From Acidobacteriota bacterium (GTDB taxonomy: Bacteria; Acidobacteriota; Vicinamibacteria; Vicinamibacterales; JAKQTR01): a DNA stretch of 64,000 nt. Location of the stretch: NCBI GenBank assembly GCA_029562975.1, contig JAKQTR010000041.1, positions 1 to 64,000 on the forward strand, given 5' to 3'. Every line of letters starts with the position of its first letter. Position 1 is the first letter of the stretch. Shown here one piece after another: positions 15,908 to 23,338 of this stretch. The translations under genes and the position numbers were made by a program. The notes beneath the pieces were generated by a model. That model was not told where the DNA came from, did no database searches, and saw nothing but the letters and a program-made list of their open reading frames with translations.

Positions 15908-17731
15908 CTAGGCCCGCAGCACCGCGTTGCGCTTGCACGCGTCCAGGCAGGCGCCGCACTTGATGCACAGCGACTGGTTCAGCTGGTGCGGGTACTTCAC
16001 CTGGCCCGTGATGGCCCCGGTCGAGCAGGCCGTCACGCAGGCGTGGCACCCGTCGCAGAGCGCCTGGTCGATGGTGTACGTGATGAGCGCCTTGCACACC
16101 CCGGCCGGGCAGCGGCGCTCCCTGACGTGCGCCTCGTACTCGTCCCGGAAGTACCGCAGCGTGGACATCACCGGGTTCGGCGCCGACGAGCCGAGGGCGC
16201 ACAGGCAGGCGTCCTGCATGACGGCCCCCATCTCCTCGAGCAGGGCGATGTCGCCCTCCTCGCCCTTGCCCTCGGTGATGCGCGTCAGGACGTCGAGGGA
16301 GCAGCGCAGCCCCTCTCGGCACGGGATGCACTTGCCGCACGACTCCTCGGTCAGGAACGCGATGAAGTAGCGGGCGACGTCCACCATGCAGGTCTGGTCG
16401 TCCATCACGATCATCCCGCCCGACCCCATCATCGAGCCGGCCGCCGTCAGGCTGTCGAAGTCCACGGGCATGTCCAGGTGCGTCGCCGGCAGGCAGCCGC
16501 CCGACGGCCCGCCCGTCTGCACGGCCTTGAAGGCCCGCCCCCGCGGGATCCCGCCGCCGATGCCGAAGATGATCTCGCGCAGCGTGATTCCCATCGGCAC
16601 CTCGATGAGGCCCGTGTTGTTCACCTTGCCGACCAGCGAGAAGACCTTGGTCCCCGAGCTGCCGTTCCACGGGTTCTCGCTCACGTCCCCCGACCCCATC
16701 GAGGCGAACCACGCCGCGCCGCGGCTGATGATGAGCGGCACGTTGGCCCAGGTCTCGACGTTGTTGAGGTTCGTCGGCAGGTTCTTGTACCCGTACTCGA
16801 CGGTGTGGATGTACTTGGCCCGCGGTTCGCCCGCCTTGCCCTCGAGCGACGCCATGAGCGCCGTGGACTCGCCGCACACGAACGCCCCCGCGCCCTGCAC
16901 GACCGAGATGTCGAAGTCGAACTTCGTGCCGAGGATCCCGCGCCCGAGCAGGCCGTAGTCGCGCGCCTGGTCGAGCGCCTTCGCCAGGCGCTCCCGGGCG
17001 ATGGGGTACTCGTGGCGGATGTACACGAACCCCTGCCTCGCGCCGATGGCCCGGGCGCCGATGGCCATTCCCTCGATGACCGCGTGCGGATCGCTCTCGA
17101 TGATGCTGCGGTCCATGAACGCGCCCGGGTCGCCCTCGTCCGCGTTGCAGACGATGACGGGCTCGACGCCGCGGTGCAGGGCGGCCTGGCGGCAGGTGGC
17201 CCATTTCACGCCGGTGGGGAAGCCGCCGCCCCCGCGGCCGCGCAGGCCCGACAGCTTGATCTCGCGGATGATCTCCTCGGGCGTCAGCTCGGTGACGGCC
17301 TTCGCCAGCGCCTCGTACCCGTCGCGGGCGATGTAGTCGTCGATGCGCTCCGGATCGACGAGCCCGCGGTTGCGCAGCACGACCAGCTTCTGCTTCGCGA
17401 AGAAGGGGATCTGGCTCAGCTTCGGCACCGGCGCCGGCGCGGACGGCGGGGTGTACATGAGCTTCCTGACCGGCCGGCCCTTCAGCAGGTGCTCTTCGAC
17501 CAGCGTCGCGACGTCCGACGTCTTCAGGCCGCAGTAGAACACCTCGTCCGGCTGGACGACGAGCACGGGCCCTTCCGCGCAGAACCCCTGGCACCCCGTG
17601 CGGACCACCTGGATCTCGTCGGCCAGGCCGCGCGACGCGATCTCGCGCTCCAGCGCCGCGCCCAGGTCGAACGATCCGCACGAGACGCACCCGGTCCCCG
17701 CGCACACCAGGACGTGTGAACGAAACGCCAT
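15908..17731 (-). CDS. NuoF/HydB-type NADH-binding subunit
   Basis: The 607-residue flavoprotein has an N-terminal thioredoxin-like [2Fe-2S] domain (residues 1-100), then the NuoF core with the NADH loop GRGGGGFPTG, the FMN-binding NADEGDPGAFMDR and an SLBB region. The [4Fe-4S] motif SCGKCIPCREG follows, and finally two C-terminal ferredoxin motifs (CDGCHACVTAC, CIKCGACLDAC). This architecture is that of HydB and of NuoF from bifurcating hydrogenases, longer than complex I NuoF. It should exchange electrons with NAD(H) in the cytoplasm. The ATG at 17731 has a GGAGG-type site nearby. It lies between the thioredoxin-like ferredoxin gene and the HdrA fusion gene in the same operon. Confidence 0.93.
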   Translation of the reverse strand: MAFRSHVLVCAGTGCVSCGSFDLGAALEREIASRGLADEIQVVRTGCQGFCAEGPVLVVQPDEVFYCGLKTSDVATLVEEHLLKGRPVRKLMYTPPSAPAPVPKLSQIPFFAKQKLVVLRNRGLVDPERIDDYIARDGYEALAKAVTELTPEEIIREIKLSGLRGRGGGGFPTGVKWATCRQAALHRGVEPVIVCNADEGDPGAFMDRSIIESDPHAVIEGMAIGARAIGARQGFVYIRHEYPIARERLAKALDQARDYGLLGRGILGTKFDFDISVVQGAGAFVCGESTALMASLEGKAGEPRAKYIHTVEYGYKNLPTNLNNVETWANVPLIISRGAAWFASMGSGDVSENPWNGSSGTKVFSLVGKVNNTGLIEVPMGITLREIIFGIGGGIPRGRAFKAVQTGGPSGGCLPATHLDMPVDFDSLTAAGSMMGSGGMIVMDDQTCMVDVARYFIAFLTEESCGKCIPCREGLRCSLDVLTRITEGKGEEGDIALLEEMGAVMQDACLCALGSSAPNPVMSTLRYFRDEYEAHVRERRCPAGVCKALITYTIDQALCDGCHACVTACSTGAITGQVKYPHQLNQSLCIKCGACLDACKRNAVLRA

Positions 17732-17751
17732 CTCCGTCGCCTCCTCGCGCC

Positions 17752-18135
17752 TCAGCCGGTGGTCTCGCACCCGGCGGCCAACGCGGACTCCGTCACCACC
17801 TCGCCGCCCAGGACGTGCGCCCGGAACACCCGCACCATCCCGTCCGGCGTCAGGTTCACGTACTTCACCGGGGCCTGCGACCGCAGCTCGACCGTCGCCA
17901 TGGGCTCGCGGCTGCACAGGCCGGCGCAGCCGGACGTCGTGACGATCACGTCGGTGACCCCCTGGGCCTCGATCTCCTTCAACAGGGCCGCCATGACCTC
18001 GCGGGCCCCCGCGGCGATGCCGCACGTGCCCATGTGGATCGTGACCCTCGCGCGCGCGGCGCCGGACCGCAGCGTGATCGTCCCCGCCGCCTGCTCGCGC
18101 AGCTTCTTCAGGTCGTCGATGGTCAGTCTCGGCAT
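17752..18135 (-). CDS. Thioredoxin-like [2Fe-2S] ferredoxin
   Basis: The 127-residue protein has an N-terminal helix (IDDLKKLREQAAG) and a thioredoxin-like ferredoxin fold with cysteines in HMGTCG, TTSGCAGLCSREP and possibly the C-terminal CETTG. Small proteins of this kind lie between NuoE and NuoF in the hydABC operons of clostridia and other bifurcating hydrogenases. The gene is 16 bases from nuoF and 20 bases from nuoE. It probably relays electrons or helps assemble the NuoEF module. Confidence 0.85.
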   Translation of the reverse strand: MPRLTIDDLKKLREQAAGTITLRSGAARARVTIHMGTCGIAAGAREVMAALLKEIEAQGVTDVIVTTSGCAGLCSREPMATVELRSQAPVKYVNLTPDGMVRVFRAHVLGGEVVTESALAAGCETTG

Positions 18136-18155
18136 CGCCGTTCTCCCGGCCCCCT

Positions 18156-18635
18156 TCAGTGGGTTCTGGCCTTGTAGTCCTTCACGTACTTCCGCAGCAT
18201 CCGCGGGATGGCCGTCTGCTTGAGCTTTCCGTGGACGTCGGTGTTGACGGTCACGGCCGGCGCCAGGCCGCAGCAGCCGAGGCAGTTCACCGTGTCCAGG
18301 CTGAACTGCATGTCCGGCGTCGTCTCGCCCTTCTGGATGCCCAGCTCGCGGCTGACGGCTTCGAGCAGCCGCTGCGCTCCCTGCACGTGGCACGCCGTGC
18401 CCATGCAGACGTGGATGCGGTGCCGGCCGACGGGCTTCAGGCTGAAGGCCCTGAAGAAGGTGGCGATGCCGAGGACCTGGGTCACCGGCGCCTTGACGCG
18501 CGCCGCGACGGTCTCGATCACCTCGCGCGGGAGGTGGAGGAACTCCTCCTGGCAGTCGAGGAGGATCGCGGTCAGGTGGTCGCGGCTGCGCCCGTGGCGA
18601 TCCACGATCTGCTCGATCTTCGTGACGTCGGTCAT
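18156..18635 (-). CDS. NuoE-type [2Fe-2S] subunit
   Basis: The 159-residue protein matches the NuoE/HydC family: a helical N-terminus (YDRHGR-like, here IVDRHGRSRDHL), LGIATFF, and the four [2Fe-2S] cysteines in HVCMGTACH (two) and NCLGCCGLAP (two). It transfers electrons between the NuoF flavin and downstream carriers. The ATG at 18635 overlaps the stop of the PHP-ATPase gene by four bases (ATGA), so translation is probably coupled with the regulatory genes upstream. Confidence 0.93.
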   Translation of the reverse strand: MTDVTKIEQIVDRHGRSRDHLTAILLDCQEEFLHLPREVIETVAARVKAPVTQVLGIATFFRAFSLKPVGRHRIHVCMGTACHVQGAQRLLEAVSRELGIQKGETTPDMQFSLDTVNCLGCCGLAPAVTVNTDVHGKLKQTAIPRMLRKYVKDYKARTH

Positions 18636-19948
18636 CGGTCGTCCTCCCTGCGTCGCGCGCCGCCCGCCGGCCCGCGCAGTCCCGCCTCTCCCTGCCGCAC
18701 GGCGGCCCGCGCCAGCGCGATCCCCGCCGGCGACGCGAGCGAGGCCCCGCCGAGGGCCGCGCGCAGGTCGCCGGTCGACACGCTGTACTCGCCCCCGCCG
18801 CGGCGGTGCGTCCAGTCCAGATCGACGTCCGGGTGCGAGGCCAGCAGCACCAGGACGGTGGTTTCCAGGTCCCCCATCGGCGCGCGGTCGAGATGGGCCC
18901 AGGCGAACTCCGCCTCGACGCGCGTGCCCGCCCCCGGCGCGGAGGCGACGCGCAGCGATCCCCCGGCCGCCTCTGCGGCGTGGCGCAGGAGCGGGAGCCC
19001 CAGCCCGACGGCGCGCGTCCCGCGCGTCGTGAAGAACGGGTCCAGCGCGCGGCTCGCGGCGGCCTGATCCATGCCGCGCCCGTTGTCGGCCACCACGATG
19101 CGGAGGAGGTCGGCCGCCTCGTCTTCCTCCACCCGGACCTCGACGCGCGTGGCCCCCGCCTCGACGGCGTTCTGCGCGATGTCGAGGATGTGCATCGCCA
19201 GGTCTTCCATCGGCCGCCCTCCGCCGAGCACGCTCCGGCCGCCCACGCCCTTGATCGCGCGGCCCACCTCCGCCGCGTCGGGCCGATCGAGATGCAGAAA
19301 CGTGACGGCCCGGCCGATCTCGCCGGGGCGGTGGGCGTCGGACCCGGTGACGGCCGCCAGGCCCAGCGGGTCCGCGTAGCGGGCGCGCCCCTCGCCGAAC
19401 CCGGTGGCCGCCGACACCTCCACGGCGTCAAGGGCGAGGCCGGGCGGCACGAACCCCAGCTGGCCCACGATGCCGAAGCGCTCGCGGTCGGCGTGCGCCG
19501 CGATGGCAAGGCCGCCCGCCCGGTGGATCTCGCCGACCGCCCGCTCCAGCGACCACGACGTCGCGCCGGCGAGCAGCGACGGATTGAAGCCGAGGACCTC
19601 CGCGCGCTCGTTGGCGATGACCTGCTCGCCGAAGGGGCCCGGCGCGTTGCGGCCGGGCAGCGCCGAGGCGACGCGGGCGTGCAAAGCCCCGGCCGCCGCT
19701 TCGTCCGGCAGCAGCGCCACGACGTGGACCTCCTCTTCCGTCGTGATCTCGATGCCCGGCACGGCGAGGCAGCCCGCCGCGCGCGCTGCGCGCCCGGTCG
19801 CGGCGACGTTGTCCGCGGCGTTGTGGTCGCAGATCGCCACGCCGTCCAGGCCGCAGGCGACGGCCTCGCGGACGATCGCCCCCGGGTGCATGTCGAGCGC
19901 ACCGCAGGGCGAGAGACACGTGTGCACGTGCAGGTCGAGCGCGATCAC
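18632..19948 (-). CDS. PHP-domain phosphoesterase fused to a GHKL ATPase
   Basis: This 438-residue fusion combines a PHP metallo-phosphoesterase (residues about 1-240; metal motifs DLHVHTCLSPCG, CDHNAADN, AAHADRE and GSDAHRPGE) with a histidine-kinase-type ATPase domain (about 255-360; N box HILDIAQNAVEAGA, DNGRGM, and FFTTRGTRAVGLGLP). No HisKA phosphoacceptor helix separates them. In clostridial hydABC operons I know these as separate neighbouring genes, so a fusion is notable. The GTG at 19948 follows GGGGGAGAGGGG and lies two bases after the preceding stop. A regulatory phosphatase/kinase-like function next to the H-cluster sensor is inferred; substrates are unknown. Confidence 0.85.
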   Translation of the reverse strand: MIALDLHVHTCLSPCGALDMHPGAIVREAVACGLDGVAICDHNAADNVAATGRAARAAGCLAVPGIEITTEEEVHVVALLPDEAAAGALHARVASALPGRNAPGPFGEQVIANERAEVLGFNPSLLAGATSWSLERAVGEIHRAGGLAIAAHADRERFGIVGQLGFVPPGLALDAVEVSAATGFGEGRARYADPLGLAAVTGSDAHRPGEIGRAVTFLHLDRPDAAEVGRAIKGVGGRSVLGGGRPMEDLAMHILDIAQNAVEAGATRVEVRVEEDEAADLLRIVVADNGRGMDQAAASRALDPFFTTRGTRAVGLGLPLLRHAAEAAGGSLRVASAPGAGTRVEAEFAWAHLDRAPMGDLETTVLVLLASHPDVDLDWTHRRGGGEYSVSTGDLRAALGGASLASPAGIALARAAVRQGEAGLRGPAGGARRREDDR

Positions 19949-19950
19949 CG

Positions 19951-20301
19951 TCAGGACGCCCCTCTCCCCCGCAGGCCGGCGGCATAGAGCCGGCCCGCCG
20001 CATCGAACGCCGTCAGGGCGGTCGTCACGATGGCCACGTCGTGCGCCGCGGCCCGCTCGAGCACGTCCGCCTCTGGCTGGCGCCCGTTCACGATGACGAT
20101 GGCGGCCAGGTTCCGCAGCTGCGCCACCGCGACGGTGTTCACGTGGCGCTGCAGCGTGATCCACGCGTCGCCGTCCCGGGCGTTGGCCATCACGTCGGAG
20201 AGCAGGTCAGAGGCGTAGCCGCCCCCCGCTTCCCGCGCGAGGGCCTCCGCGGTGCCGATGGCGGCGCCCTCGACGAGCGCCGCCAGATCCGTGATCGTCA
20301 T
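19951..20301 (-). CDS. DRTGG-like domain protein 1
   Basis: The 116-residue protein resembles the small DRTGG-domain (serine-kinase-associated) proteins found in [FeFe]-hydrogenase operons. It has a YASDLLSDVMANARDGDAWIT core followed by a Rossmann-like hydrophobic pattern (LAAIVIVNGRQPEADVLERA). The literal DRTGG signature is not obvious, so the assignment leans on length, hydrophobic pattern, context and similarity to the second copy at 22035-22442. The ATG at 20301 overlaps the stop of the H-cluster protein gene by four bases. A ligand-binding regulatory role is inferred. Confidence 0.7.
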   Translation of the reverse strand: MTITDLAALVEGAAIGTAEALAREAGGGYASDLLSDVMANARDGDAWITLQRHVNTVAVAQLRNLAAIVIVNGRQPEADVLERAAAHDVAIVTTALTAFDAAGRLYAAGLRGRGAS

Positions 20302-21605
20302 GCCCGTCCCTCCGCGCGCTCCGACAGCTGCGCGATCCGATCCAGGAGCTGCTGCTGCCGCACGAACACGCAGTCGGCTTCGTCGGCCGCCCCGCGCACC
20401 ACGTCCTCGGCGAAGCTGAGGCAGGTCGGCGCGCCGCAGGCGCCGCAGTCGATGCCGGCCAGGCGTCCGGCCACGCGGTCGCGCTCCTTCATCCGGGCGA
20501 TGGCCGAGACGATGTCGCGCCCGAGCGGCTGCGGCGGCCGCACCGAGAACGGCACGGTGGTGCCGAACTCGCCGCGCGCGTACCTCGACCGCATGTCGCC
20601 GGGGTCGGTCACGTCGCGCGCCGGCAGCGTGCGCTGGAGGCGCAGGGCGCGCGCCCGGGCGACGTACGGGTTCTCCACTGTCAGCGGGCCGCTCACGCAG
20701 CCCTCGGCGCAGGCGTGGCACTCGACGAACGTGTACCGCTGCAGCCTGCCCTTGTCGATGTCGTCGAGCGTCCGCACGACGTTCGACAGGCCCCAGACCG
20801 ACAGCGTCCGCTCCTCCGACAGCGTGCTCGGCAGGTTCACCGAGAACGCCCAGCCCAGCCCGGCTGACGTCTCCGGCTCCGGCGCGTCCGCGCCGCCCGC
20901 CTGCACCTCGCGGATGACCGGGGCCAGGAGCGGGAACAAGTCGCTGATGCCCACCGCGGCGTCGATGTAGGACGTCTCCATGCCGGGATGGTCCACGATG
21001 GACACCATCTTGGCGGGGCAGGGCGTCACGTAGACCGCGTGGATGCGGTCGGCGGGAAGGCCCGTCTGCTCGGCGGCCGCGCGCTTGGCCTCGCGCGCCG
21101 CGACCTCGCGCGGGGAGAGGATCGGCAGCAGCTGACCGACCAGCTCGGGGTACTTGATCTGCACCAGCCGGACCACGCTCGGGCAGAAGGACGAAATGAG
21201 GGGGACGGGCCCGCCGTAGTCGGCCAGAAAGAGCTCGAGCGCCCGGGTGACGGCCTCGCCGGCCCACGAGAGCGTGGCCACGGCGTCGAACCCGCTGGCC
21301 TTCAGGGCTTGCAGGATGACGCCCGGCGTGACCTCGCCGTCGAACTGGGTGTAGAGCGCGGGCGAGGGCACCGCAATCGTGCAGTCGAACCTGCCGAGGC
21401 CGTCGGGCGACGCCGTCAGCGGCACGACCGCGCTCTTCGGGCAGGCCTTGATGCACTCGCCGCAGTCGATGCAGCGGTCCTCGATCATGGCGGCGACGCC
21501 GCGCCTGACGCGGATGGCCTGCGTCGGACAGACCCGCATGCAGGCCATGCAGCCGTGGCAGGCCGACGCGTCGAAGCGGATCGAGTGGTAGTGCCCGTCC
21601 GCCAT
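20298..21605 (-). CDS. Sensory-type [FeFe]-hydrogenase-like H-cluster protein
   Basis: The 435-residue protein has two N-terminal [4Fe-4S] motifs (C16-C26 and C45-C55), an [FeFe]-hydrogenase catalytic fold and a C-terminal Fe-S domain (DCGACGAPTC...DC, about residues 388-412). The four H-cluster ligand cysteines appear present: C141 in SSFCPS (L1), C196 in TPCPAK (L2), C299 and C303 in ECHACAEGC (L3). The proton-relay Cys before C141 in catalytic enzymes is Phe140, and the L3 Met is His297. Such substitutions mark the HydS-like putative sensory groups, so this is probably a redox or hydrogen sensor rather than an enzyme. No hydEFG maturases are in the window. It sits between the ATPase and DRTGG-like genes. 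Confidence 0.85.
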   Translation of the reverse strand: MADGHYHSIRFDASACHGCMACMRVCPTQAIRVRRGVAAMIEDRCIDCGECIKACPKSAVVPLTASPDGLGRFDCTIAVPSPALYTQFDGEVTPGVILQALKASGFDAVATLSWAGEAVTRALELFLADYGGPVPLISSFCPSVVRLVQIKYPELVGQLLPILSPREVAAREAKRAAAEQTGLPADRIHAVYVTPCPAKMVSIVDHPGMETSYIDAAVGISDLFPLLAPVIREVQAGGADAPEPETSAGLGWAFSVNLPSTLSEERTLSVWGLSNVVRTLDDIDKGRLQRYTFVECHACAEGCVSGPLTVENPYVARARALRLQRTLPARDVTDPGDMRSRYARGEFGTTVPFSVRPPQPLGRDIVSAIARMKERDRVAGRLAGIDCGACGAPTCLSFAEDVVRGAADEADCVFVRQQQLLDRIAQLSERAEGRA

Positions 21606-21609
21606 GTCC

Positions 21610-22038
21610 TCAGCTCACGCGCACCGTCATCATCACCGTCGTCCCGCGCCCCACCTGCGACGCGATGTCGAGGGCGTCCGTGTTCCGCCTGATGTTCGGC
21701 AGGCCCATGCCCGCGCCGAACCCCATCTCCCGCATCTCCGCCGTGGCCGTCGAGTACCCCTCCTGCATGGCGAGGGCGAGGTCGGGGATGCCCGGCCCTT
21801 CGTCGCGCACGTCGATCGTGACGGCGGCGGGCGTGACGCGGAGCGTCATGGTGGCGCGCGTCGCGTACATGACGGCGTTCATCTCGGCCTCGTAGGCCGC
21901 GATGGCGACGCGGCGGATGAGCGCGGGCGCAAGCCCCATGTGCTTCAGCGTCTCCTTGATCGCCGTCGACGCGCGCCCGGCGTTCACGAAGTCGGCCCCG
22001 GCGACCTCGTACGCGTGGACGAACGCCGACTCGGTCAT
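21610..22038 (-). CDS. Anti-sigma-factor-type ATPase (RsbW-like)
   Basis: This 142-residue stand-alone GHKL ATPase has an N box (AAYEAEMNAVMYA), DEGPGIPD and a GFGAGMGLPNIRR lid region, close to SpoIIAB/RsbW-type serine kinases and anti-sigma factors. Proteins of this type accompany HydS-like and DRTGG genes in bifurcating-hydrogenase operons. The start overlaps the preceding DRTGG-like stop by four bases, and its own stop is four bases before the H-cluster protein start. It may phosphorylate or sequester a partner in response to the H-cluster sensor; the partner is not identifiable here. Confidence 0.85.
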   Translation of the reverse strand: MTESAFVHAYEVAGADFVNAGRASTAIKETLKHMGLAPALIRRVAIAAYEAEMNAVMYATRATMTLRVTPAAVTIDVRDEGPGIPDLALAMQEGYSTATAEMREMGFGAGMGLPNIRRNTDALDIASQVGRGTTVMMTVRVS

Positions 22039-22442
22039 CCCTCCAATCCTCGGCCGGCCGCCGCCGGGTGCCCGATCGCGGCGTGGAGCGCTCCGGCCGC
22101 GTCGAAGAGCGAGCGGGGGCTGGCGAAGGCCGGCACGTTCATCTCGCGCGCGAGGGCGGCCACCTCGGGCGGCACCGCCTTGCCGCGGACGAAGACGACG
22201 GCGGCGAGGTCGGCGATGGCGGCGGTGCGGATCGCCTGCACGGTCGTGAGGCCGGTGACCAGGACGAAGCCCGGCCGCGCGTCCACGAGGACGTCGCTCA
22301 TCAGGTCCGCCGCCACCACGCCCGCGACGCGCACGGCCGGGTCGGGGCACCAGATCGTCGCCGCCTCCAGCGCCGCGCGCACGTCGCCCAGCGTGACCTC
22401 GGCGGCGGCGGCCGCCGCGCTCGCCGCCGCAGCGCCGCTCAC
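22035..22442 (-). CDS. DRTGG-like domain protein 2
   Basis: The 135-residue protein starts with an Ala-rich stretch, then follows the same pattern as the product of 19951-20301: ADLMSDVLVDARPGFVLVTG, IADLAAVVFVRGKAVPPEV and AREMNVPAFASPRSLFDAAG. It begins at a GTG overlapping the HdrA N-half stop by four bases (GTGA). Two copies of this small domain bracket the ATPase and H-cluster genes, suggesting a heteromeric regulator. The family assignment is moderate and the ligand unknown. Confidence 0.7.
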   Translation of the reverse strand: MSGAAAASAAAAAAEVTLGDVRAALEAATIWCPDPAVRVAGVVAADLMSDVLVDARPGFVLVTGLTTVQAIRTAAIADLAAVVFVRGKAVPPEVAALAREMNVPAFASPRSLFDAAGALHAAIGHPAAAGRGLEG

Positions 22443-23329
22443 GCGCGGCCCGCCTCCGCCGGGCGCGGCGCCGGCGCGGCCGGGCCGGGCCTGGTCTGGC
22501 CGATGATCCGCCCGTCTTTCCGGATGACGCGGCGCGAGGGAATCCGCCGCCCGGGGCAGTGCTCCCAGCACGTGCCGCAGCCGGTGCACTTGTCGGCGTC
22601 CACGTAGCTCGCCTTGTGCCTCACCCTGACCGTGAAGTTCCCGACGAACCCGCTGACTTCCTCCACCTCGCTGTACGCCATCAGGCGGATGTTCTTGTGC
22701 TTGCCCACCTGCGTCATCTTCGGCGTCAGAATGCACGCCGCGCAGTCGAGGGTGGGGAAAGTCTTGTCGAAGTGCGCCATGTGCCCGCCGATGCTGGGCT
22801 CGCGCTCGACGAGGTAGACCTGCTTCCCGGCGCTGGCCAGGGTCAGCGCGGCGGAGATGCCCGCGATGCCGGCGCCCACGACGAGCACGTTCGGGTTGAC
22901 CGGCACGGTCGAGCGCTGCAGCGCGTCGTGCAGCGCGACGCGCCGCACCGCCGCGGTAAGGAGCAGGCGGGCTTTCTCCGTCGCCCGCGCCAGGTCCGTC
23001 GTCACCCACGACACCTGCTCGCGGATGTTGACCATCTGGTAGAGGTACGGGTTCAGGCCCGCTTCCTGCATCACGCCCCTGAAGGTGGGCTCGTGCATCA
23101 GGGGCGAGCACGACGCGACGACGAGGTGCGTGAGGTTGTGCTTCGCCAGGTCGTCGCGGATGAGCTGCTGGCCCGGGTCGGAGCACATGAACTTGTACGT
23201 CTTCGCCAGGGCGACCTTCGGCAGCGTGGCCGCGTACTGCTCCAGCGCGTCCACGTCAACCTTGCTGGCGATGTTCAAGCCGCAGTGGCAGATGTAGACG
23301 CCGATGCGGCAGGTGTCGTTTGCAGGCAT
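22439..23329 (-). CDS. hdrA: HdrA N-terminal half (split heterodisulfide reductase A)
   Basis: The 296-residue protein is the front half of HdrA. It has the N-terminal CHCGLN motif (C14, C16), FMCSDPGQ, CSPLMHEPTF and VNIREQVSW. The flavin GAGIAG loop is near residues 151-156, then PSIGGHMA, KTFPTLDCAACILTPKM and the first ferredoxin cysteines CTGCGTCWEHCP. Canonical HdrA continues from there into the second half of the flavin domain, but this gene ends with a 30-residue Arg/Pro/Ala tail. The missing part is encoded at 14128-15882. Flavin-based electron bifurcation would need both products. The gene is ten bases after hdrB and overlaps the DRTGG-like gene by four bases. Confidence 0.92.
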   Translation of the reverse strand: MPANDTCRIGVYICHCGLNIASKVDVDALEQYAATLPKVALAKTYKFMCSDPGQQLIRDDLAKHNLTHLVVASCSPLMHEPTFRGVMQEAGLNPYLYQMVNIREQVSWVTTDLARATEKARLLLTAAVRRVALHDALQRSTVPVNPNVLVVGAGIAGISAALTLASAGKQVYLVEREPSIGGHMAHFDKTFPTLDCAACILTPKMTQVGKHKNIRLMAYSEVEEVSGFVGNFTVRVRHKASYVDADKCTGCGTCWEHCPGRRIPSRRVIRKDGRIIGQTRPGPAAPAPRPAEAGRA

Positions 23330-23338
23330 GTCGTCCCC

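Noticed and set aside
13711-15963. A 750-codon plus-strand open frame antisense to mvhD and the HdrA fusion gene
   Set aside because: It is His/Ala/Arg-rich, with no ribosome site or domain. The minus-strand genes have clear motifs.
10654-18635. Interpretation as an NAD-reducing HoxEFUYH (group 3d) hydrogenase
   Set aside because: The small subunit is MvhG-like with a Cys-rich C-terminal half, and MvhD plus HdrABC are present. HoxY and HoxU as separate subunits are absent.
20298-21605. Catalytic HydA of an electron-bifurcating [FeFe] hydrogenase
   Set aside because: The proton-relay cysteine is Phe, the conserved L2 Glu and L3 Met are changed, and the N-terminal Fe-S domains of HydA are lacking.
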